64,000 nucleotides of DNA, taken from contig JAFKAC010000008.1 in NCBI GenBank assembly GCA_025766275.1, positions 124,001-188,000 on the forward strand, written 5' to 3'. Made by a program: the position numbers and the translations under genes. The notes below the pieces were generated by a model that did not search any database, was not told the DNA's origin, and saw nothing but the letters and a program-made list of their open reading frames with translations. The DNA comes from Lactarius indigo. Lineage: Eukaryota > Basidiomycota > Agaricomycetes > Russulales > Russulaceae. Positions 22,832 through 32,800 of the stretch are shown here, piece by piece; position 1 is the first letter of the stretch; every line of letters begins with the position of its first letter.

Positions 22832-23404
22832 AGACAGGGTTTAGAGGGAGGAGAAAGACAACGTGTGTGTAGTACAAGCCAGTACAGTACAGCCGGAAAT
22901 GTGAGCACCCATTATTGAGAACGAGAAGGTGTGCTGTCGCAACCGAAGCGAGTACCTGCAGTGAGATGTGAGTAGGTGGTCTGTACGACAAGTGGGCTGT
23001 CCCGAAAGGTGTCTTGGCGTTGGCAGATACAAGAGCGGTGGTTCTTATCACTAAATGAACTCTGAACTTGACCAAACTTGATGGGGACCTTACTGAGCAC
23101 ATAGAGGAACCAAGATGAAAGACATCTCATTCAAGAGTTGACAATATGGCGTTGTGTACATTCAGGTATACGACATGTCGGGACTAAGTGACAAGTTCGT
23201 AGAGTTTGGAGTTGTGAGAGGATTATCGAACAGTGACAGTGAGAGGGGGGCGTGGGTATGGGTAAGAGGGGGTGAACAGACACGTGCAGTATAGACAAGG
23301 GGCGATGGCGTGGACAGTATACAGCCCAGGAGTACATGTGTGAGCAACAAGAAGACATTAATAAACACAAGCGTCAGAAATATATGCTTGATACGCACTT
23401 GAAT
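22832..23404. other. No gene recognised
   Basis: About 570 bp of C/T-rich sequence on the minus strand, probably the 3' flank of the decayed gene at 23405-24200. The short ORFs here look like chance frames. Confidence 0.4.
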
Positions 23405-24200
23405 CTACCCTGATCCTCTCCCTCGAGTGGCATATGGCGTGTATTCCCGGCGCATGAGCTGTGCAGCCGGCGGGCCATTGCCGCATTGGAGCCCAACTTT
23501 CTGCATGAGCACTCGGCCGAGTAGATTGAGGGCATTGCGTTGTGAGGTGGTGTGGCAATGACTCTTGAAGATGTTCGTCATGCGCTTGCGCACCTCACCC
23601 TCGGGCCCCAAAGTGAAAAACCTATCGTACAACCACGGCACTTGGCCGTACACAAACGCAAGCCAGGTCGACTGCAGTGCGTTGCGTACTGCACTGTATT
23701 GGTTTTGGTGTTGAGGGCATGGGCTCGCTGTTAGAGCTCGTTGAATGGCATATCATCTTCTTCGTCACCGTCGATGTTGAAGCGGTCCACAAAGGATGTG
23801 TCTGGGTCCGGAGAGGTGAGGAGCAATTGTGTAGTAAAGGCCAGGTGCACCGTCTCAAAGGTTTATAGTAGATCCATCACATGGAGCGGGGATACAGCAA
23901 CCCAGCACTTCCTAGCCAAGCATATAGCGCTGTACGCCCCCAGAGTCCTTCTGGGACCAGGTGCTCCGGAACTTCTCGGCAATGAGATGCGTGGGCGAAC
24001 GTCCGATGGCAATAACACGAGTGACAAAGTGGGGCGATGAAGGACAGGGTAGTGGTACTGTTAGTATGTGGAGTCGGTGAGAAGTGGAAGGGAGTGGGTA
24101 CTCGAACAGGTGGCAGTAGGTGGCGCAAAGTGGCCGCATTCGGTAGGCGCTACTAAACACAGCTGAATCAGACGAAACTGTGTAATATTTTCGCATGCAC
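23405..24200 (-). pseudogene. Unrecognised gene with a premature stop
   Basis: One minus-strand frame is open from about 24070 to 23708 except for a single TAA at 23863-23865 ('MDLL*TFETVHLAFTTQLLL'). It contains 'RTLGAYSAICLARKCWVAV' and ends with the acidic 'FNIDGDEEDDMPFNEL'. An intron then leads to a second coding part (about 23690-23405) with 'NALQSTWLAFVYGQVPWLYD' and 'QRNALNLLGRVLMQKVGLQ'. A 44-nt intron (gtaccc...acag, near 24095-24050) probably separates an upstream exon. The TAA is one C-to-T change from CAA, so I treat the gene as a decaying copy of a real protein. No known domain was recognised. It lies tail-on behind the Tnp2 transposase and could be cargo of the same element. 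Confidence 0.45.
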
Positions 24201-25487
24201 AGCACTGTACAGTCGATGAAATAAAACAAGATATTGTATTATTATGTTACAATGCATCATTATCGTCCTCGAATACACCGTCCGAAGAAAGCGTTGAAAG
24301 CTCGATATATGGATGGCGCATCAACGAAAATTTGCCCGTGACGGATATCCAGCCATCTAGACTAACTACCATCTCAGGAAACATGGAGACCACCGACCGT
24401 ATCGCAGTAATTGGGACGACAGCAAGACCCTCGGAGCCAGTTAAAGGGCTACACAAGTAGATTGCCTCGCTGGAATCAGTCATGACCTCGGCATCTGGCA
24501 TAGAGAACAGTGCCAGCATCGCCAAGGGATGTCGTGTGTCACCAAATCGTAGATAGAAGTAGAACAGGACATTTGCTACTCGTATATGGTTGTTATACAC
24601 TACCTGCGAGACTTGTTTGAGTACATGCGAACCCCAGAGACGCGCATGTGTCTTACCTCGACACAAGAGGTCTGGTGTAGCTGGCTTGCGGACTTAGACT
24701 CAAACCAGACAGACCACGTGTGCTGTCCGTTCAGCAGACAAAGTTTTGCCCACCGACAGACGGCATTAGGCCAAGAATCTTGATTGGGCCAATCTCGTTG
24801 TCGCCAGTATACTTTGAGTGCCTCAAGTTCTTCCTCCAGGAGTGGTGCGGGGTATTCTTCACAGCGCGGGAGGAATGCATACCCCGCCACCTCATCAAAT
24901 ACATAGGCATTGTTAGGGAGGGAGGAACTATCCCTAGAGTGGACCTCTATCTTGATTGCGGGATAGCAGGCCTGTAGAGAATTCACCTGAGCGCGAAGTA
25001 TTGCTCGTTGTGTGAGATTAGCAAATAAGTTGTGATCTTGCTGGATTTCTCGGCCCAGATTCCCAATCGCAGTTTCGAGGGTCCATTGGGCATAACACGC
25101 TAGAGGGCCAACTCTCAGGGTTTCCGGCGCAATGTGTGTGAGCAGATGAATACTGTGTTGAACGAAGTGGATCCGAGACTCCATGCGTTGATAATATAGA
25201 CCCTCGAATTCTTGCGCAAAGTCCTCCAGTAATGCATGGCCCTTGAGAATCTCCTGGAAACCGATACAGTGGCGTTGCAGAAGGCGAATACCAGCCACAA
25301 GCTTGCAGAAATTAAGCCAGTACTTTCTGGGTAATATATGACGGAACAGAGTGGGACCCAGCCCGTATATGTATTGCTGGAATTCCCAAGCCTTGTAGCC
25401 GGAGTTAATCTTCTTAGCGGGGTCTCTTGGTGCCCGTCCAAAGCTTGAGGGTATAAAAGGCACTGCCCTAGAGACTGTCTCGCCATG

Positions 25488-25966
25488 TGTTACGTTTCCG
25501 CACTGGACCCTTACTGTACCGGTTGTGACTACGGCGGTAAGGTAGATTAGTCACGGACTCGCGGCCTTAGGGCATTACGATGTAGCACGATAGGAGATTG
25601 GGGTTGATTGCTGACTGGACTCTGACTCGATCCTAGTACTAGTAGTAGTAGTATTAGGATTGCGGTACTTACGCGATACGTTGGATGCTACGATACAATG
25701 ACTCATAGCAGTGCTTGAAAGCCTGCTCTTCTTGTATTTAAGATAGCCGCGGAAGACCAAGATACGCCATCTTGGTCTTCTTCAATCGTCACTTCTTGTT
25801 TCATCCTCTATTCGCCTCTATCAGAGTTAGAGTGCCGTCGAATCATAGTGTCTTCGAACATCTATCAAAGCTGCCTTCGTGCCATACGCTTTTTAGCGTG
25901 ATCAGCTAAGTCAAAGAGTCGCCTTTATCCAAGCTCAAGTCGAGCTAACGCTGTGACGGCGTTACA
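25488..25966 (+). mobile_element. Solo LTR in the transposase gene (479 bp, TSD CCATG)
   Basis: Begins TGTTACG and ends CGTTACA (TG...CA), flanked by the 5-bp direct repeat CCATG at 25483-25487 and 25967-25971. Removing the insert and one repeat restores the transposase frame exactly ('LWNRHG|ETVSRAV'). A TATA-like 'tatttaag' near 25735 suggests sense on the plus strand. No internal retroelement genes remain, so this is a solo LTR. Confidence 0.85.
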
Positions 25967-26344
25967 CCATGCCTGTTCCACAAGGCCTGGTTTTGGTAAA
26001 AAATGGCCCAGTCCCAAGAGGACCTATCATCCGGCGCATAACAGTTGAGCTTCCTGGTGAATAACTTGATAAAAAGATCGGGGTCATTTAGAACGGAAAG
26101 GTGCATGATATCCATCGTAAAAATACCAGGAACTAAGAGTGGTTGACTCAGGAGCCCACTGAACAATGTTTGCTTGCACAGTCCAACTTCGAGACGACGA
26201 CGACGACTGTAATCTGTCAAAGTACGCGCAGCCAGAAGGTACTCCAGGTTTTCTTTGTATTTCTGGGGCAAGTCGCTACGAAACCCATGAAGGTCAGCAA
26301 CGGTCATGTCAGGATGGCAGCATCCCGTGACACTATAGTCCAGG

Positions 26345-26973
26345 TGGTAAGGTTTAGGGCGACGCCGGAGTAAGGGGGCAGTCACGTGCGAGTGACCGCG
26401 AGAGTAGTGAGTGAAGAAGTGGGTATGAGCGCGAGTCAAGTTTTTCGCGTTGGAGGCAGACAGGGAATAAACGAGTCAAGACGAGGCTTTGTTACATTTG
26501 TGGGCTCTTTTTGAGCCATTTTTATAAGTACAAGTACAATAATATCAAACGCTTTTTCAAAAAACGAGTCGGCATATGAGTAAGAACGCTCGGGGAGTCG
26601 TATAGTAGTTCGGGCAGACGCACGGGCCATTGGGCATGATACCGAATCACTAGTTTAAGTTGCGCTTGCTTCCCATTCGAGGCTGCAAACCGTCCTTCAG
26701 ACGGGAGGGGAATACGCGCGGGAAACTTCGAGAATATGAAGTCATAATAAAATACATACACATCATAGCTGCTTGAAGCAGCTTTCCAAATCTGCAAAAC
26801 GTATCGTAGTGAAGCTCATAGAACACGCGAGAATATGCTGAGACCGGAAACGTACAAGCCCCTATGGGGCGGGTCCAAAAATTCGGGCATGGTTGAACGG
26901 AAAGTGCCCAAGGCCGAGCGTGGTACGTGCGAACGCTACCGCCGCTCGGACCTCCGGCGGAACGAATCCGCCA
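26345..26973 (-). mobile_element. Second solo LTR in the transposase gene (629 bp, TSD CCAGG)
   Basis: On the plus strand it begins TGGTAAGG and ends ATCCGCCA (TG...CA), flanked by CCAGG at 26340-26344 and 26974-26978. Excision with one repeat restores the transposase frame ('NLPDN|LDYSVTGCC'). Length and sequence differ from the LTR at 25488, so it is another family. A 'cttataaaaa' box on the minus strand near 26520 suggests minus orientation. Confidence 0.8.
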
Positions 26974-28543
26974 CCAGGTTGTCTGGGAGGTTCATAACAG
27001 GATAATAATGTGAATCTCCTGTGCGGTGCCGACCAGGCATTTGGCAATAGAGTCAACACCCATGCTTTCCTCCATGCCCAACCATTCCAGACATCGATGC
27101 GCTGCCAGGGCTATCCACAGTACTGAAGAGAACCATAGGGACCAAACGGGGAATCACAGTGTCGAGAGACGCATCAAAGACTCGTAGGCCCTCGCGTTGG
27201 AGCCTGAGGGTGGCGACATGGTACAATGACGGGAACAAGAAGGAGTCGATGTCACCAGGTTTATTAGGACCAGGTACAATAGCTGCAGGGATGACGAAGG
27301 CCTTCTTATAGCGAATGTCTGGCAGGAGATTGTGTATGACCCATATGAATACCCATGCCTCCGATGGCTGATCGGGGCGAAGTTGGGCCCCGTCGATGGA
27401 CAGTTGAAGTGCAATGTCAGACTTCGCAAAACATCCCAAGCTCCATGCGTCAAGCAATTCCCGCCCACATGCAGTATCGTCATAAACAGCGAGCTTAGCC
27501 CCACCAAGTCTTGCCACCTCGACATTCTCAGCCAGTTTTCGCTCGAGGTAGTGCATCTTCTCGGAAATTTCGCGAGACCCGTAGAATGCCTGGACGACAG
27601 GCCCAATCAGTATAGTGGAAAAGCGCTTCCGAGGCTTCTGAGACTCAGGATGATTCTGAGACGTGTAACACCAAGGGCACTTGTCGAGTTCTCCATACAG
27701 ACCAGTGTATGCAATACAAGAGTCCGGACACATGTCATATTCCAGAGGGATTACTCCAGATAGGTGGCGAATACGCCGCTTTACCTGGTCAAAGGACAGG
27801 AAATCGTCATCGGGGTTGTTCAATAACTCAATAGCTCGGATATTGTCGTAGTGATCCCGAGATGCGCTAGCATTGTTGATAAAATGCCTCATTGATCTCA
27901 AAAGCAGTGATGGATCCAAGAGGTCGAGAGCAGGCTCGGGGTTACACAGGTTATAGATGTCGTCAGAGTCCATGACTGTTTCTTCGAGGACAGCTGTATG
28001 CAACCGATCTATGAATTGCTGCGTGGTTTGCAAGTCAGGGAGATGTATTGGGGCCACAGTATCCTCATCGCGTTGCTCGAGCGGGTCTGGCTGGATGTTT
28101 TCTCGCGGGCCAGAGTCAGTAGACGTCAGAGCTGCACGAGAAGGACCAGCTGCCTCGTCATTGGGGTCGTCCAGTGGCATAGGGTCACACGTCCAAGTCC
28201 CATCAGGTGACGGACCATACTCAGCATCAGAGACAATTGACTCAGACGTAGGAGGAGGGCCACTGTCAGAAGACACTGCCACACGAGAAGACCCAGATGA
28301 CTCATCGTTGGGAACGTCCAGTGGTGCCGAATCACCCAACTCGTGTGGGGGTGGGCTGTCTTCAACACGAGGCTCAGATGCAGGGGCACGAGAAGTCGAG
28401 GCACGGATAGAATTCTGAGCGTTTTGACATTTGCGCACTCCAGATCCCTTTGAGGATGCATGATTGGGCTTAATGTTATTGGAGATGAGGTAGTCATCTA
28501 ACATGAACCTCAGTTTACGACGTTCCCCAGGCTTGCGGCTTGC

Positions 28544-28799
28544 CATACTCGATGAAAGATGCGAGGACTTAGAGCACCAACGTGTGATTGTCACGCCATG
28601 TAATGGGATGTCTTAGGTAAATACTAATAGCTCTAACTGGTAACGCAGCTAATACATTCAAGCCGGTCGAGTCAAGTCAGGGAAGCAATAGATCGAGGGG
28701 AATCGCTTCGAATGGAAAAAATGTTATATAATCTACCAGAACACAAAATTTCGATAATTAAATACGGACTTCCCACTGGCGCTCACATTTCACTCGGAC
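28544..28799. other. Right end of the inserted block; no gene recognised
   Basis: Upstream flank of the Tnp2 transposase. The boundary between inserted DNA and the displaced TOR 5' flank lies near 28790-28815. I could not identify a terminal repeat. Confidence 0.4.
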
Positions 28800-29120
28800 C
28801 ACGGATTCAGAGATTTTGTGATCTCTCAAGTTTCCACACACTCACTACCGGATTCAATTTTGTGATGTCCTTCAGGTATGCGTATTCTGTGGTCGCAACC
28901 AACACGTGCTGGACCTTGTGCATATAATTGTTGAAATGGAAGAGGCGGCGGTTTGTTGTTCCTATCTTATTTTCTTCGAGCTGAACAGGCAGACGAGCGA
29001 GGCTATGTCCCTGAATTACAAAGTCTAGTCAACACGAATCAAACAATGGAACGACTCTATGAGCTATACATCGTAGGTTCTTCAACAGATATTCCTTCTT
29101 TATTCGCAAGGTTCTTTTTC
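28800..29120. repeat. Displaced 5'-flank segment of TOR copy 1
   Basis: Matches 38740-38995, the flank upstream of TOR copy 2: shared runs include 'ttttgtgatctctcaag', 'cactacc.gattcaat', 'gtgat..ccttcag', 'ggtttgttgt' and 'attccttctttattcgca'. In copy 1 this segment sits about 12.8 kb away from the gene start, beyond the transposon block. It contains an extra stretch (about 28980-29085) missing from copy 2. Confidence 0.75.
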
Positions 29121-29814
29121 TTCTTCTTCTTTTGGATCCATTAATATTTTCGGGATACATATCAAAGATACAGACCAGTCGTAGCGAGACCCACTGCAGT
29201 TGTGAAACGCACGTAGCCCACAACCCCAAGCCCGTAAATAACCAAGTAAATAACCGAAGCATAGGAAGAGTTAGATGGTTGAAATTATATGGGAAAGCGG
29301 CTTAAACTGGTACAGGGTGGTATTAGAATAGGGCAGCAAGCTGCACGTTAGACATAATTGAAACGCGAAACGAGACGAGACTGCAAGAGGAAACCAAACC
29401 TCAGTGTGCTCCTTACCTAGTCGGGTTTGGATGGCACATCCAGGGGGGGACACGATTCCGGCTTTGAGATCGCGCGAGTCTGGGCCGGGAATTTCAAGAG
29501 ACGTCCAGCGCCTTCGCGAGTAGAGAGGAGGTCGAAGAAAGGATAGAGGGGGTTTACAGGGCAGAAGGCTGTGGTGAGGAATGCCGTGGAAATGCGGCTT
29601 TGGAGGTAGCGCAGGCAGTGATGCATAGATGGATGATTTGCTCCCCGGATCAAATACGGGCTCCGCAAGGGCATTCGATTGCTTCCGAGGGGTCATTAGT
29701 ACGGAAGCGTTGGACGTAGGTGCCTGTGAACGAATGATCTGTGGCAACCTGAAGGGTGGTGCACGATTCGCACGGTCCCTGACTTGAGTAACGATACAGT
29801 TACTTTTGCTCGTG
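29121..29814. other. Spacer between the two TOR duplication units
   Basis: About 0.7 kb found neither in the copy 1 flank nor elsewhere in the window. One minus-strand frame (29271-29747, 158 codons, Pro/Ser-rich) is open but has no recognisable motif, and I do not call it a gene. Confidence 0.4.
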
Positions 29815-32800
29815 TTAGAAAACCAAGAAGCGTAGACCTTTGGAGATCAAGGCGCGGATACAAATCACCAGAACGCACACCTACACTTGGGAGTGAGCAT
29901 GAAAAAGTGAAAGCGTGGGATGAATCGTACCACCCAGAGAAAGACTGGCATAGATTTTCCAAAGAGGTTGCCTGCAGGATGAGTTTGTCGACCTGCGCTT
30001 GCACCGAAAGTACAACGTTGGGATCGAAATCACGACCTAAAGATACCGTTAGTCCTCTCTGTCTGTCTCCGAAAGCGAGACAAGAAGCCTCTGCGAACCT
30101 GTGAGTTTGTGTTGTACACGATTCAGTACTGCCAACGCCCGGTCGTTGCGCTCTTGGGCCTCTGCGATTAAGGTTCGGGTATTAGCAGGGTGCTGAGCGT
30201 CTGCGAGAAAAAGGTAGTTGGCATTACCATTGAGAATGGTGTTTTCGTCCGCTCGCAAGTTGCGAACGGGCTCCTGCGCGTATGCGCTGGTGCGAGACAA
30301 GTCGGATGTCCGTGCCGATTCTCCTCCTGGTCCTGGTATAAGAAGAAGGTCTACACATGCTGTGCTGGAAAAAAGCTCACCGGCTGGTCGCCTGTTCTCA
30401 GCATTGGTTGGCATCAACCGCCAATTGATCAGCGGGTCATAGATGAAGGCCTCCAAGACGGCCATCAGGGATTCTTTGTTGTCACGAAGGACCCGCATTG
30501 TGATTTCGCAGGTGTTTCTATAACTGCCTTCTATTCCGCTAACCTGTGGGAAAGGGGGGGGAGGAAGTTACGCGATACTTACGGGCGAAGGGACGCCTAG
30601 CCTACCTCCATTGCGTGCGTGAGCATGCGCGTTAATCGAAACGGTATTTTTTCAGGGAACTTCTCGCGATGCATTGCTACCTCAAAACAGTCACCGAAGT
30701 CAATATGCACGACCTTTCCTGTCTTGCGCTCCAGCATGAGATTGGTCGGGTGGCGGTCACCAAGCCCGAGTATGTAGCCGACCATGCTATTGACCGCAAG
30801 AGACCGAGTGAACGTCGCACGACGCTCGAGCCAGTGTTCCGAGTTGATGCTCTTCAGCCACAAGACTCGGTACAGGTCCTGGCCAGTTGTATTCTCGAGA
30901 GCATACTCGAAAACCTCGATCTTTTGTAGAAGCATGAGGTTTTCGTAGTCCGGCGCCATCTACGCACTGCGATTAAGCGGACAATCGTCACCACGGTGAA
31001 AAGTGGGCTTGCCTGCAGCATCAGTCGGTACTCGATGTTCAAAAGGACCTTGCGCGATTCGCGATAGTCGCGAACCAAGGCGTGCAACGTGTCGCTATCG
31101 TGTACCCATCCGATAAGACCAGCGTGTGGTCCAAGAGGTGTGACAGGATATCCTTGAATGTGGAGACGACGCTTGAAGCTGTCGGTATCTTCTGATAGGA
31201 GTGTGTTCACAAGACTGAACAGTTGCATCACCCGCTCGTCTTGACGAAGGTCTTCGTTTCCTAGAGAAAGCCGTATGTCACAGGTACGAGTGGGAAGCAG
31301 CTAAAGGTGCGTGCCTTTGAGAAGGTACTGATACTCCTTTCCGTCGCTGCCTTTGAGACAGAGTTGACGCGGCCTCCGCTTAGATAGAATGACTGATAGT
31401 TTGGGGGCAAAGTTCATGATCGTGATGATGGGCTTTCCGCTATGATACGTTCCTGCAACCTGAATTGAGCACACAGGACGGTCTCATCCTAGGACACGTA
31501 CCTGGTGCCGCAAGCTCTAAATCACGTGCTTTCAATAGTTCTGGTGAAACATATTGCAAATCGAGTGTCGTCAATTGCGGCAGCTGCTTCTCAACTTTCT
31601 TGAAGACCTTTAAAAAAACATGAACGAGCCACCTGAAAACGAACAACGATTTGTCTTACCGCGAAGTAAATGTCCCAGGCATTGTCCAGGTCTTTTATTT
31701 CGCCATATCTCTGATATCGACGCGTCGCTTCTCTTGCCTCTTGAAGCTCGCGACCGAAAGCTTGGATGAAAGATGTTTCGCGTGCAGTTTGGGGCCCCTT
31801 GCATTATGACGGTGAGTAGCCAGCTAGTACGGGTATTCAGATGGATGCTAACCCTCTCTAACTCTTCGTGGAGCGGCTCAAGTGCTGCAATCATACCCTC
31901 CGGGTTGTGCTCGGTGTAGTATTGACGAGATGCCTCTTCTAGCCTCTCGTGCCACTGCTCGTGCCATAAGATGGCGACGCGTATGAGTTCGTGACCGACG
32001 ACAAGGGCCTATCAATAAGGGGTAAGACACGCTCCTCATCAAGTCCGCAGACGTACCTGCTCCACAATGGCGGGACTGTGCTGCTTCATTCGGTCCATGA
32101 TGGCGAGTGCAACTTCCTTTCGCAATGCACTCGGGGACTTTGACGCCACGGTGAGAGGATAAACCAGTGCCTGCGGGTGGTGTTTGCCGACATCAGTGAG
32201 TAGACTCGTAATGTTCCTCCTAATATTCGTATTCGGCGTTTGGATGCGCGCGATGATCTAGATAGAATAGGTGACCAGGGGTAGAGAATGATGGTTACGG
32301 ACAACTTACCTGGGGAATTACTTCGAGCCAAGTATCTACCTCGACTGTGCTGAACCCGCTGGCAATCGCGTGATTGACTTCATCATGAGCTCCGAACTTG
32401 AACCACAATGTCAGAAGCCTGAGAGTATCCTGGAGAGCGTTATCGCTACGTAGGGCGATAGAGCGGAAGAAGCCTGAAACGCGTTGTTTGGTTCGTTGGA
32501 CGTAAATTGGCAAAAGCGCAAATACCTTGGACTGCGGGAATGATGTGCGGAACCAAGGTGGTACCCATTACATCCGCGGCATTCACCTCTGCTTGATTCA
32601 GAAGGTGGTTGACGACCTCGAAGTTAGCTAAAGCCCAAGTATGCCATGCCTTGTACCAGTTAGGGTCAAAATGTGTCGCAAGGAGGTACGAGTGCAGAAT
32701 GTCTTTCACGTTCCGCTATAAACCCCCATATTACGAAAATAGTGCAGGCGATAGGGCGAAGTGCACTCACCGTAGCCCAGTTGTCCGAAAGTTCCATTTG

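Larger units (their letters stand above)
24247..28543 (-). mobile_element. CACTA-type (Tnp2 family) transposase gene, disrupted
   Basis: Read from the ATG at 28543 (MASRKPGERRKLRFMLDDYL). A Ser/Pro-rich N-terminus is followed by a zinc-finger-like segment ('YDMCPDSCIAYTGLYGELDK', then CPWC), the Tnp2 block 'SIDGAQLRPDQPSEAWVFIW' and 'PGPNKPGDIDSFLFP', and 'GHGGKHGC' (27.06 kb). The coding continues with 'LYCQMPGRHRTGDSHYYPV', 'FTMDIMHLSVLNDPDLFIKL' (26.1 kb), 'KINSGYKAWEFQQYIYGLGP' (25.4 kb) and 'WTLETAIGNLGREIQQDHN'. An intron near 24604-24659 precedes the C-terminal exon ending at 24247. Family order matches basidiomycete Tnp2/Plavaka-like transposases. The gene is inactivated by a TGA at 27053-27055 (after HGC) and by two LTR insertions (25488-25966, 26345-26973). 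No terminal inverted repeats were found by eye. Confidence 0.85.

Noticed and set aside
19431..28760. Search for CACTA...TAGTG ends around the Tnp2 transposase
   Set aside because: A CACTA occurs near 19431 but no matching TAGTG-type end was found near 28.6-28.8 kb, so element limits are not claimed.
29271..29747. 158-codon minus-strand ORF in the spacer between the TOR copies
   Set aside because: Pro/Ser-rich chance-like composition, no motif, no splice context; not enough to call a gene.
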